26,159 nucleotides of DNA from Pseudomonadota bacterium (GCA_023386455.1 JAEWJO010000757.1:1-26159); one strand, 5' to 3'; positions 16,446 through 24,065 are shown, numbered from the stretch's first letter. The notes: generated from the sequence alone by a model not told the origin. Program-made: numbers and translations.

Positions 16446-16775
16446 CTACGCAGGGCGCAGGACAAGTACCGGTTTTCGCGTCTCGCGGAGCAGCTTGTCG
16501 GCGACCGAGCCGACGAGTGCGCGCGTGATACCCGAGCGCCCATGGGACGCAATGCAAATTGCATCGACACCGACGCGCGCAGCCGCCTGCGCGATCGTCT
16601 TGGCGGCGTCACCGCCCCGCAGGATGTGCGCCGAGACCTGACGCTTCATGCCCGTCGGCGCGAGCGCGAGGAGCTGCCGCTTGGTCTCGACCTCGTCGAG
16701 CTCGGCGTCGTCCTCGACGACGTGCGCGATGTGGACCTCGCCGCCGTCGTCGGTCAGCGCGAACGCGAACGGCAC
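16446..16775 (-). pseudogene. Detached third UspA module after a frameshift
   Basis: This is the C-terminal universal stress module in a different frame from the gene before it. It keeps VPFAFALTDDGGEVHIAHVVEDD, then VDAICIASHGRSGITRALVGSVADKLL (the G-2x-G-9x-G-S nucleotide-binding motif) and KPVLVLRP. It lacks the first beta strand, which is encoded in the preceding frame (LTSALVATDLSSFANRA). One extra G near 16774-16775 would join them as ...ANRA-VPFAF... into a ~415-residue, three-module protein. A GTG at 16773-16775 could restart translation here, giving 109 residues, but the product would lack its ATP-binding first strand. It is therefore most likely a frameshift remnant or a sequencing error. 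Confidence 0.75.
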
Positions 16776-17692
16776 GCACGGTTCGCGAACGACGACAGGT
16801 CGGTCGCGACGAGCGCGCTCGTCAGGCGAGGCACCTGCAGCGTCGGGATCGGGGCGTTCGGCGGGACGCAGACGACCGACTGCGTCGCATCGTGCACGAC
16901 GACGGTCGACACGCTGCCGAGACGGCCGAGGCCCGTCTTCTGGTGCGTGCCGACGACGATCGCGTCGACGCCGGCATCCTTCGCGAGCTCGAGCATGTGA
17001 TCGCCGAGCCGGCCGAGGCCGCGCTGCGCGCGAGCCGTGACGCGGTCTCCGGAGGAGCGATCGACCCCGAACTTCTTCAGGAGGTCGCGCGTGATCAGCT
17101 GCTCGATGACCGGGTCGCGATCGACGACGGCGCCGGGCTCGAGCCCGTACAGCTCCGCGGCGTCGTCGGGATAGTAGATGCGGCCGAGCACGACCTCGAC
17201 CGGACCGCGGTCGCGCAGCGCGTGGATCCACTGGATGCCGAGGTCACACGCGACCGACTCGTCGACGCCGATCAGCACGCGCAGCGGTCGCTCGCCGCTC
17301 GCGAACGCGAGCCACGGCTTCGGATCGCGCACGACGATCACGGGCACGCGCGAGGTCGCGATCAGGCGCTCCGCGGTCGAGCCGAGCCGGAACATGCTCG
17401 TCGGCGACGCGCTCGGCGCGATCACGATGAGGTCGGCACCCTCGGTGTCGGCGAACGTCTGCAGCGAGTCCTCGGGGGTGCCGACCGCGAGCTCGGCGCG
17501 CACCGGCGTCGTGCCCGGCGCAGCCGCGGCGAATGCGTCGAGCGCCGCGCGCGCGGCAGCGGCCTTGTCCTCGTCGTCGACGACGTGGACGAGGATGACT
17601 TCACGCTCACCGCGCTGAGCGGCGAGCGCACGAGCCACTTCGAGCGCGGAGACGCTGCGTGGCGAAAGATCGGTACCGCAGATGATCGACAT
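16754..17692 (-). CDS. Tandem universal stress protein, truncated by frameshift
   Basis: As it reads, the protein has 312 residues. Module 1 (about 1-130) begins IICGTDLSPRSVSALEVARALA and ends VPVIVVRD. Module 2 (about 138-285) begins RPLRVLIGVDESVACDLG and has VGTHQKTGLGRLGSVST, a nucleotide-binding G-rich loop, ending QSVVCVPP. Module 3 starts (TSALVATDLSSFANRA) but after that the frame runs into CRSRSR and stops. The correct continuation is in the +1 frame immediately downstream, so the gene has lost one base at about 16775. UspA modules bind ATP and help cells survive stress; triple-module forms are uncommon. ATG 17690-17692 lies 8 nt after the PilZ stop, so the two genes are likely co-transcribed. 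Confidence 0.85.
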   Translation of the reverse strand: MSIICGTDLSPRSVSALEVARALAAQRGEREVILVHVVDDEDKAAAARAALDAFAAAAPGTTPVRAELAVGTPEDSLQTFADTEGADLIVIAPSASPTSMFRLGSTAERLIATSRVPVIVVRDPKPWLAFASGERPLRVLIGVDESVACDLGIQWIHALRDRGPVEVVLGRIYYPDDAAELYGLEPGAVVDRDPVIEQLITRDLLKKFGVDRSSGDRVTARAQRGLGRLGDHMLELAKDAGVDAIVVGTHQKTGLGRLGSVSTVVVHDATQSVVCVPPNAPIPTLQVPRLTSALVATDLSSFANRACRSRSR

Positions 17693-17700
17693 CGAGGAGC

Positions 17701-18099
17701 TCAGGAAAGGTAGGCGAAGCGTCGCACGAGCTCGAGCAGTCGATCACGCAGGTCGTCATCCAATGCGACGAACCGGATCCCCATTCCGGGGTGCAGATTG
17801 TCGGGCGTTCCCGGGCGATACGGATTGACCCAGATGACCTCGCCCTCGATCTCGATCTGCGGGCTCTCGTCATCCGGACGGAACCGCAGGTTCAGGCGGG
17901 TGCCCGGCTGCTCGGGGCTCGTCGTCCGCACGAAGATGCCGGTCTCGCTGATGTCCATGATGTAGGCAAAGAGGTAGTTGTCCTCGCTCGCGTAGTCGAC
18001 CTCCAGGTCGACCAGCACGCGCGGCGCTGCGCGACGGTCCGCATCGGCGACCGGCAGCTCCGCGGTGACCCCCTTTGCCTTGACCATCGGCGCCGTCAT
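17701..18099 (-). CDS. PilZ-domain protein (c-di-GMP effector type)
   Basis: The 132-residue protein is a single PilZ domain. Both c-di-GMP binding motifs are visible: RRAAPR (22-27), the RxxxR type, and DISETG (49-54), the D/NxSxxG type. The rest is a beta-barrel (LNLRFRPD, IEIEGEVIWVNPY) and a final helix (DDDLRDRLLELVRRF), as in the myxobacterial short PilZ group. It probably acts as a c-di-GMP responsive adaptor in the cytosol. The start ATG 18097-18099 is used; ATG at codon 5 is equally possible. It is upstream of the universal stress gene in the same direction. Confidence 0.92.
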   Translation of the reverse strand: MTAPMVKAKGVTAELPVADADRRAAPRVLVDLEVDYASEDNYLFAYIMDISETGIFVRTTSPEQPGTRLNLRFRPDDESPQIEIEGEVIWVNPYRPGTPDNLHPGMGIRFVALDDDLRDRLLELVRRFAYLS

Positions 18100-18133
18100 A
18101 CCCCCGGGTCGAGAGCGGCGTCAATCGCCCATA

Positions 18134-20554
18134 TCAGTCGAGGACGATCGTCGTGATCTTCACGCGATCGGTGTTTGGCTGGCCCGGCGGATCGCGCATA
18201 TCCGGCGGCGCTTCCGAGACCGGCATGTTGCGCCAGTTCGGATTGCTGCCCGTGAAGAACCCCGTCCAGATCTCGTAGGAGCCCGGCCGGAACGCACCAC
18301 CACCCGCGGTGATCGAGTGGGTGTCGACGATGTAGTCGCCGGGCTGCCACGTCGCGGTCTGGCAGCGACCCTTGATCGGCTCGTGATCGCCGTTGAAGCG
18401 CAGCGAGCCGTCGAAGTGGAGCAGCACGCGCCAGTTGCCTCCGACCGGCTGCAGCACCTTGTAGTAGAGCTTGATCTCGAAGCGATCGCCGCGCTCGATG
18501 CGCCGGGGCAGCGACCAGCCGAGCAGCTCGATGCGGTTGTCGAACACGACGCGAGCATGCGGCCGGACGGCGATCTGCTTGGGCTCCTCGTGGAGGATCG
18601 CGGTGCGCAGCGGGTTCTTGTCGGTCGTACCGTCGACGCGGTTCGAGAGCAGCAGCGAGCGCACGTTGCGATCGTCGATCACGAAGTACGGCTTGCCGCC
18701 GACCTCGCGGTGGAGCTGGCACAGCTCGGTCTGCGACGTGATCGCGAACACGCGGTTGGATCGACCGAGCGCGGCGACGATCTGATCGCGCGACGACACG
18801 GTCTCCGGCTTGGCGTCGGCTGCGTAGTCGTACGGCGCGTCGCCGAGGTCGCCCATGATCACCAGCTGGTCGCCGGGCTTCCGGAGCTCCTTGTACGTGT
18901 CGAACATCGCCTTCGACGACAGATGCGTCGCCAGCACCGGCTGCCACGCGAACGCCCAGAACGCGGCGACGAGCACGGTCGCGGCGAGCGCGACGCCTGC
19001 GCCGATCTGCGAGGCGCGACGGAACGCGCGGCGGGCCGGATCGTCGCGCCACGTGATCATCGCGACCGCGAAGCCCGCCGCGACGAGCACGCCGAGGATG
19101 AGGACCCACAGCTTCGTCGGCAGAAGCAGCAGGCGCGACATCTTCGGATACGCGATCTGATCGCTGCCGACGAGCAGCGACGTGATCCGCTCGGTGAACG
19201 ACTGGAGGTCCTTGCCGAGGTCGAGCACCGCCAGCCCGACGAACAGGCCGACGAGCATCGCGCCGGCGGGCAGCGCGCGCTTCTCGCTTCCCCGACGTGT
19301 GGCGAGCATGCCGTCGATCCACACGCCGATCGCGAGCGCGAGGGCAGGGAAGCCGGCGTAGAGCGTGAATCCGACCTTGCGCTGGAACACCTCGCTCGCG
19401 ATCCATGCACCACCAGCCCACGCCATCGTCAGCGCGCCGACGATACGGCGCTTGCGATCCTCGGACGAGAGAAGCGCGACGATCGCGACCGGACCGACGA
19501 TGCCCCACGGGAACGTGCCGTACGCGATCTGCTCGAACGTCGAGTCGAACGGGTAGCGGAGGTCGTCGTCGGGCCGCCAGATCGCGCCGAGCGCATCGGA
19601 GTAGCAGCCGTTCGCGACGATCGACTTGCCGAACAGCGCGCGCTGCGGCGGCACGAGGCCGGGCTGCGGCTCGACGAGCGAGAAGATCTGGTAGACGAGC
19701 AGCGCGAGCACGCCGATCGCGGCGAGCGTCGCGAGGACCGACTTCAGCTGTGCCGCGATCTCGCCCGGCTCGCGCGCGGGCGCGGGTGGACGCTCGCGAC
19801 CGATCGCCCACCGCGGGTTCAGCTTGCCGGCGAGCCACAGCGTGCCGCGGTACGCACCGCGGCCTCCGGCGGCGAAGCCCGACGCGCCGAGCCCGTACGC
19901 CGCGGCATACGCGCCGACCGGGACGAGCACGCCGAGCAGCGCGCCGCCCGAGACAAAGCCGATCACGATACCTGCCGCGAGTGACGCGAGCGCGACGAGC
20001 GACTCGACGAGCCCGAGCCAGCCGCGGCTCGCGCCGAGCGCGACGAGCCCGTACAGCGTCAGCGCCGCACCGGCCGCCGTTCCGATCTCCGTCGTCAGCT
20101 GCCGCGACTGGAACACGAGCAGCGGCATCGACAGCAGCACGAGCGCGGTGACGACACCGGCGCGCGAGCTGCCGCCGCGCATCGCGATGCCCGCCGTCGC
20201 GAGCACGGCGAGGAGGCCCATCAGCGCGAACGGCAGGCGCCTGCCGCCGTCGCTATCGCCGATCGAGTCGCGGCCGAACGTCATCGCCCGCGTCGTCATC
20301 GATCGCGCGAGCGTGTCCGGGGGAGGCACGCGATAGCAGCCGTCCTTCGGCGCCACGGGGGGCACCTTCGGCGTCATCTCGGCCTGCTTCTTCGCGACCT
20401 CGGGCCGCGGCGCGACGCGATCCGCGAGCTGGCGCTCCTGCGGCTCCCAGATGCCGAACGACGACAGACCCGGCAGGAGCACCGCGGCGGCCAGCGCGAC
20501 CACGCACGCGAGCGCGACGGGCCAGCGACCCAGGTGCCGGGACAAGAACTGCAC
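18134..20554 (-). CDS. GT-C glycosyltransferase, ArnT/PMT-like
   Basis: The 806-residue polytopic membrane protein has an N-terminal helix followed by SSFGIWEPQERQLADRV. This matches the first periplasmic loop motif of family 39/83 transferases (compare 'GLWEPWETHYGEVAR'), with the candidate catalytic acid at E37 or E40. Then come RRLPFALMGLLAVLATAG and about ten more helices. A large extracytoplasmic C-terminal region (about 530-806) follows, ending in a beta-rich domain (WQPGDYIVDTHSI, SYEIWTGFFTGSN). Such enzymes transfer a sugar from polyprenyl phosphate to lipid A, proteins or polysaccharides outside the membrane. The start is GTG 20552-20554, with GATAGG 8 nt upstream. It is divergent from the MBL/GT2/deacetylase operon. 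Confidence 0.88.
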   Translation of the reverse strand: MQFLSRHLGRWPVALACVVALAAAVLLPGLSSFGIWEPQERQLADRVAPRPEVAKKQAEMTPKVPPVAPKDGCYRVPPPDTLARSMTTRAMTFGRDSIGDSDGGRRLPFALMGLLAVLATAGIAMRGGSSRAGVVTALVLLSMPLLVFQSRQLTTEIGTAAGAALTLYGLVALGASRGWLGLVESLVALASLAAGIVIGFVSGGALLGVLVPVGAYAAAYGLGASGFAAGGRGAYRGTLWLAGKLNPRWAIGRERPPAPAREPGEIAAQLKSVLATLAAIGVLALLVYQIFSLVEPQPGLVPPQRALFGKSIVANGCYSDALGAIWRPDDDLRYPFDSTFEQIAYGTFPWGIVGPVAIVALLSSEDRKRRIVGALTMAWAGGAWIASEVFQRKVGFTLYAGFPALALAIGVWIDGMLATRRGSEKRALPAGAMLVGLFVGLAVLDLGKDLQSFTERITSLLVGSDQIAYPKMSRLLLLPTKLWVLILGVLVAAGFAVAMITWRDDPARRAFRRASQIGAGVALAATVLVAAFWAFAWQPVLATHLSSKAMFDTYKELRKPGDQLVIMGDLGDAPYDYAADAKPETVSSRDQIVAALGRSNRVFAITSQTELCQLHREVGGKPYFVIDDRNVRSLLLSNRVDGTTDKNPLRTAILHEEPKQIAVRPHARVVFDNRIELLGWSLPRRIERGDRFEIKLYYKVLQPVGGNWRVLLHFDGSLRFNGDHEPIKGRCQTATWQPGDYIVDTHSITAGGGAFRPGSYEIWTGFFTGSNPNWRNMPVSEAPPDMRDPPGQPNTDRVKITTIVLD

Positions 20555-20560
20555 GGCGCG

Positions 20561-20579
20561 AACCTATCATTGTTAGGAT
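20561..20579. promoter_or_regulatory. Divergent promoter region between GT-C gene and MBL operon
   Basis: Only 34 bp separate the two start codons. On the plus strand TAGGAT (20574-20579) ends 9 nt before GTG 20589. On the minus strand GATAGG (20563-20568) ends 8 nt before GTG 20554. Both would give leaderless messages; -35 elements would lie inside the opposite gene. Confidence 0.45.
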
Positions 20580-20588
20580 CGATCTTCC

Positions 20589-21503
20589 GTGACGACTTCG
20601 CGCGCCGGCGAGCTCACCAAGCTGCACCGCTCCATGCCCGTGGCGCGGTACCGCAGCCTCGTCGGGCACTGGATCGCGCGCTGGTTCCGGCCGCCCCGTC
20701 CCGCGCAGCACATGCCGGTCGCCAAGCCGCGCGAGGGCGAGTGCGTCGTCACGTTCGCCGGGCACGCGTCGGTGATCGCCCGGTACCCGACGCTCTCGAT
20801 CGCGTTCGACCCGATGCTCGGCCGGTGGGTCGGCGGGGTTCGCCGCGCCGTCGAGCCCGGCGTCGCGCCCGGCGACTTCGAGGACGTCGGGCTCGTGCTG
20901 ATCTCGCACCGTCACGCCGACCACCTCCACATCCCGACGCTGAAGCTCCTGCCGCGCAGGGCGACGACGGTCGTCGTGCCGCCGGGCGGCGCGGCCTGGG
21001 TCTCCGACCTCGGGTTTGCCCGCGTGATCGAGCTCGCGCCGGGGGCCGACCTCGAGCTGCGCGGCATCCAGGTGATCGCCTACGCGACCTCGCACGGCGA
21101 GAACGAGCTCGCGCGCGGTCTGTCGTACGTCGTCCGCCCGGTCCCGGTCGCCGGCCAGCCGGCCGGGCCGAGCATGTACCTGTGCGGCGATAGCGGCTAC
21201 TTCTCGGGATTCGCCGACATCGGCGAGCGGTTCGCGCCCGACATCGCATTTCTTCCGATCGGCGGGTTCTACCCCGGGTCGTTTCGCACGCGTCACATGT
21301 CGCCGCTCGACGCGCTCTACGCGTTCGAGGATCTTCGCGCGCGGCTCCTGGTTCCGATTCACCACGGCGCGTTCGCGCTGTCGTACGAGCGCCTCGATGA
21401 GCCCGCGCGCTGGCTCCTCGAGCTGGCGACCTCGCGCGGTGTACGCGACCACGTGATGGTGATGACGGCCGGTCAGACGGAACGCTTCCCGGCGCTGCCG
21501 TGA
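20589..21503 (+). CDS. MBL-fold hydrolase (UlaG/NAPE-PLD-like)
   Basis: The 304-residue protein has the metallo-beta-lactamase fold of the group that includes UlaG and NAPE-hydrolysing phospholipase D. The motif is SHRHADHL (H107, H109, D111, H112), preceded by VTFAGHASVIARY and FDPMLGRW. Later ligands are in ATSHGENE, CGDSGYFSGF and PIHHGAFALS. The conserved 'FPPRPxQxMPV' region near residues 33-45 fits the phospholipase-like branch. A phosphodiesterase on a lipid substrate is possible given the neighbours, but this is inference. It has GTG 20589 as start and is the first gene of the operon, 13 nt before the GT2 gene. Confidence 0.88.
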   Translation: MTTSRAGELTKLHRSMPVARYRSLVGHWIARWFRPPRPAQHMPVAKPREGECVVTFAGHASVIARYPTLSIAFDPMLGRWVGGVRRAVEPGVAPGDFEDVGLVLISHRHADHLHIPTLKLLPRRATTVVVPPGGAAWVSDLGFARVIELAPGADLELRGIQVIAYATSHGENELARGLSYVVRPVPVAGQPAGPSMYLCGDSGYFSGFADIGERFAPDIAFLPIGGFYPGSFRTRHMSPLDALYAFEDLRARLLVPIHHGAFALSYERLDEPARWLLELATSRGVRDHVMVMTAGQTERFPALP

Positions 21504-21516
21504 TAAAAAGCGATCG

Positions 21517-22251
21517 GTGGCCCCCGACGTCTCGATCGTCATCCCCGTCTACAACGAGGAAGGGATCCTGCGCGAGGCGGTGTCCGAGCTGCTCGACGGT
21601 CTCGAGACAGTACGGCTCGCCCTCGACGCGCCCGAGCTGACGTTCGAGGTGATCATCGCCGAGAACGGCTCGTCGGACCGCACGGTCGAGCTGGCCGAGC
21701 ACCTCGCCGCGGAGCGCCCCGAGGTCCGCATGTTCTCGCTCGGCGAGCCGAACTACGGCAAGGCGCTCCGTCGCGGCATCATGGAGGCGCGCGGCACCTG
21801 GGTCATCTGCGAGGAGATCGACCTCTGCGATGCCGACTTCCATCGCCGCGCGCTGATCCACCTCCGCCACGGCGATGCCGACATGGTCGTCGGCAGCAAG
21901 GCGATGAAGGGCGCGAGCGATCACCGCCCGCTGTTCCGCCGCGCCGCGACCCGCGTGCTCAACGGCATGCTGCGCGTCGCGCTCGACTTCCACGGCACCG
22001 ACACGCACGGCCTCAAGGCATTCCGCCGCGCGACGCTCTTGCCGATCGTCGAGAGCTGCGTGATCGACCGGGACCTGTTCGCGAGCGAGCTCGTGATCCG
22101 CGCCGGCCGCGAGGGCGTGCGCGTGATCGAGATCCCGATCCGCCTCGACGAGAAGCGTCCACCCGCGATCAACCTCGTGAAGCGCGTGCCGAACGTCCTG
22201 CGCGGCATGGCAAAGCTGACCTACGTGATCCGCTTTGGCGGCAAGCCGTGA
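21517..22251 (+). CDS. Glycosyltransferase family 2 (polyprenyl-phosphate type)
   Basis: The 244-residue protein has the GT-A fold. The nucleotide-sugar start is VSIVIPVYNEE (5-15), followed by IIAENGSSDRT (47-56) and an acidic metal-binding segment EEIDLCDAD (99-107). The tail HGLKAFRR/RDLFASELVIRA is typical of dolichyl/undecaprenyl-phosphate sugar synthases. No C-terminal transmembrane helices are present, unlike ArnC, so it is a shorter, DPMS-like form. It should charge a polyprenyl phosphate with a sugar at the inner face of the membrane. GTG 21517 has GATAAA 9 nt before it. The stop overlaps the deacetylase start (GTGA). Confidence 0.88.
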   Translation: MAPDVSIVIPVYNEEGILREAVSELLDGLETVRLALDAPELTFEVIIAENGSSDRTVELAEHLAAERPEVRMFSLGEPNYGKALRRGIMEARGTWVICEEIDLCDADFHRRALIHLRHGDADMVVGSKAMKGASDHRPLFRRAATRVLNGMLRVALDFHGTDTHGLKAFRRATLLPIVESCVIDRDLFASELVIRAGREGVRVIEIPIRLDEKRPPAINLVKRVPNVLRGMAKLTYVIRFGGKP

Positions 22252-23219
22252 CCGCGGCGCGGACCTGCGCTGTATCGATCGATCTCGACGGTCTCGCCTG
22301 TTACTACCGGATCCACGGCCTCGGCACGCCACCGGCCGAGCTCGAGCACGTGATCCTCGAGCGCGCGCTGCCTCGCGCGGCCGCGCTGTTCGCGAGCCGC
22401 GAGATCCACGTCACGTGGTTCGTGATCGGCCGCGATGCCGACGCCAGCGCCGCGCTGTCCGATCGCGCCGCGCGCGCCGCGAATGCCCAGCGCCTGCGCA
22501 CGCTCGCGGAGCTCGGCGACGAGCTCGGCAATCACTCGTACTCGCATCCCTACGAGCTCGCGCGCATGCCTGCCGATGCGGTGAGCGCCGAGATCGCGAA
22601 CTGCGATCGCGTGCTGCGCGAGATCACCGGCAAGGCGCCGAAGGGCTTCCGCGCGCCGGGCTACGACCTCGCGCCGGCGATGCTCGACACGCTCGCGCGC
22701 CTCGGCTACCGCTACGACTCGTCGGTGTTCCCGGCGCCGGGCTACTACGCGGCGAAGGCGGCGGTGATGACCGCGCTCGCGGCGGTCGGGCGACCGAGCG
22801 GGGCGGTGATGACGAACCCGCGCGCGCTCGCCGCGCCGGCCGATCCGTACCGGCCGTCGATGACGGCGCCGTGGCGCAGAGGGCAGGCGCCGGTCGTCGA
22901 GCTGCCGATCGCGGTGACGCCGTGGACGAGGCTGCCCGCGATCGGGACGACGCTGCTCGTCGCACCGGAGTGGGTGCGCGGCAAGATCCTGTCGGCGATG
23001 GCGAAGCGCGCCTTCTTCAACTTCGAGCTGCACGGGATCGACTTCGCCGACGCGACGAAGGACGGGATCCCGGGCGAGCTCGTCGAGCGGCAGCCGGATC
23101 TGAAGCTCGGGATCGAGGACAAGCTCTCTCGGCTCGAGACCATCCTCGACGAGATTGCCGCGAGCTACTCGTTCGCGACGCTCGGCGAGGTCGCGGCCGA
23201 GATCCAGCGAGACGAGTAG
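22248..23219 (+). CDS. Polysaccharide deacetylase (NodB-like)
   Basis: The 323-residue protein has NodB homology motifs. Motif 1 is SIDLDG (D12 and D14), motif 2 is GNHSYSHP (H96 and H100, the H-x3-H zinc ligands) and motif 3 is GFRAPGYD (R135, P137). A second half (about 200-310) includes PVVELPIAVTPWTRLP and FFNFELHGIDF. The enzyme should remove acetyl or formyl from an amino sugar. Its overlap with the GT2 gene suggests that the lipid-linked sugar made there is the substrate, as with ArnD and NaxD. The GTG start at 22248 shares bases with the GT2 stop codon. It ends 3 nt before the inverted-repeat element in the intergenic region. Confidence 0.88.
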   Translation: MTAARTCAVSIDLDGLACYYRIHGLGTPPAELEHVILERALPRAAALFASREIHVTWFVIGRDADASAALSDRAARAANAQRLRTLAELGDELGNHSYSHPYELARMPADAVSAEIANCDRVLREITGKAPKGFRAPGYDLAPAMLDTLARLGYRYDSSVFPAPGYYAAKAAVMTALAAVGRPSGAVMTNPRALAAPADPYRPSMTAPWRRGQAPVVELPIAVTPWTRLPAIGTTLLVAPEWVRGKILSAMAKRAFFNFELHGIDFADATKDGIPGELVERQPDLKLGIEDKLSRLETILDEIAASYSFATLGEVAAEIQRDE

Positions 23220-23222
23220 AAA

Positions 23223-23349
23223 CGTAAGCGTAAGCGTCGGTGAGGTCGGATGCGCGATCACCAGCGGTGACGTGGAACGACCGGCGGGACCGGCCCGCGA
23301 GGCGACAACAACCCTGGCACAGGGGGCCCGGGAACCGCTTACGCTTACG
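23223..23349. other. Structured intergenic element between convergent genes
   Basis: A perfect 14-bp inverted repeat closes the element: CGTAAGCGTAAGCG at 23223-23236 and its reverse complement at 23336-23349. Inside are three further perfect 5-bp hairpins: TCACC-agc-GGTGA (23258-23270), GCGGG-accgg-CCCGC (23284-23298) and CCCTG-gca-CAGGG (23312-23324). GGTGA also occurs at 23239-23243, so TCACC has two possible partners. The element fills nearly all of the 138-bp gap between two convergent stop codons. Both strands can fold the same way. It may be a bidirectional terminator, a small non-autonomous repeat or an RNA. Confidence 0.6.
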
Positions 23350-23357
23350 CCTACGTG

Positions 23358-24011
23358 TCAGCGGCGGCGCGCGACGGCCTCGCGAGCGAGCTGATCGACC
23401 CGCTCGTTCAGTGGGATGCCGGCGTGGCCGGCGACCTTCACGAAGCGGAGATCCGGGAACGAGCGGGTCAGCTCGCGGATGTCGGCGATCAGCTCGACGT
23501 TCTTCTTCGGCTTCCACGGCTTCGTGAGGCAGCCGATCGAGTATTCCGAGTCGGTATAGACGACGACCGGACGGTCTTTCTTGGCGACGACCTCCTCGAG
23601 GCCGCGCTGGATCGCGGTCAGCTCGGCGATGTTGTTCGTGCCCTCACCGAGGTACTCGGACAGCTCTCGCCGCTCTTTGCCATCGATGATGACGACGCCG
23701 AGGCCGGCGGGACCGGGGTTCCCCGTGCAGGCGCCGTCGGTCCAGACGTGGATCGCGTTGTCGGGCACCGTCGGGGAGACGGCGGGCTTCTTCGCGTTGC
23801 GATCAGGAGCGGCCTCGCCGGCGGTGAGCTCGATCGGCGCCTCACCGGCGACCGCGACGAGGTTGCGCCCGCCGGCGCGGTAGGTCTTCTGACCGTCGGC
23901 GGGCTTGTAAACGATCTCCACACGACCGTCACGATCGGTGACAAGTGCACCGGTCGCGTCGACCTTTGCCCATACATCAGCGTCGCGCAGGCGGTGCTTG
24001 AGCCACGGCAT
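23358..24011 (-). CDS. rnhA: Ribonuclease H (type 1) with N-terminal extension
   Basis: The 217-residue protein has an RNase HI domain in the last ~130 residues. The catalytic DEDD set is intact: D92 (WTDGACTGNPG), E130 (NIAEL), D154 (VYTDSEYSIG) and D206 (NERVDQLA), with H196 in the mobile GHAG loop. It cleaves the RNA strand of RNA-DNA hybrids. The first ~85 residues (DADVWAKVDATGALVTDRDGRVEIVYKPADGQKTYRAGG) are not the usual hybrid-binding domain of longer RNases H; I do not recognise them. Two in-frame ATGs are close together. I chose 24011 because TATAAC (24018-24023) ends 6 nt before it; ATG 24017 would directly abut that box and adds two residues. Confidence 0.9.
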   Translation of the reverse strand: MPWLKHRLRDADVWAKVDATGALVTDRDGRVEIVYKPADGQKTYRAGGRNLVAVAGEAPIELTAGEAAPDRNAKKPAVSPTVPDNAIHVWTDGACTGNPGPAGLGVVIIDGKERRELSEYLGEGTNNIAELTAIQRGLEEVVAKKDRPVVVYTDSEYSIGCLTKPWKPKKNVELIADIRELTRSFPDLRFVKVAGHAGIPLNERVDQLAREAVARRR

Positions 24012-24025
24012 GGGCATGTTATAAG
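23998..24025 (+). promoter_or_regulatory. Promoter with symmetric -10 shared by divergent genes
   Basis: TTGAGC (23998-24003) and TATAAG (24020-24025) are 16 nt apart, a good sigma-70 match for the downstream lipoprotein gene. The core TTATAA (24019-24024) is its own reverse complement and on the minus strand reads TATAAC just before rnhA. It may therefore start transcription in both directions. Confidence 0.6.
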
Positions 24026-24031
24026 CCACCG

Positions 24032-24045
24032 GTCCGATCTCGGAC
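24032..24045. promoter_or_regulatory. Palindrome GTCCGA-tc-TCGGAC at the transcript start
   Basis: The arms are perfect 6-bp inverted repeats. The site lies about 7 nt after the -10 box and before the ribosome site of the lipoprotein gene, where a repressor would block transcription. The core TCCGA-N2-TCGGA also occurs at 11923-11934. Confidence 0.5.
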
Positions 24046-24052
24046 GCTCTTA

Positions 24053-24058
24053 GAGGAG
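24053..24058 (+). promoter_or_regulatory. Ribosome binding site that decides the start
   Basis: GAGGAG lies 7 nt before ATG 24066 but only 1 nt before ATG 24060. This selects 24066. It is one of only two clear Shine-Dalgarno sequences in the window. Confidence 0.75.
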
Positions 24059-24065
24059 AATGCAC

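Noticed and set aside
18065..19984. Long plus-strand open frame (639 codons) opposite the GT-C gene
   Set aside because: It is Arg/Asp/Glu-rich with no recognisable domain, as expected for an antisense frame in GC-rich DNA; the minus strand has clear membrane-protein features.
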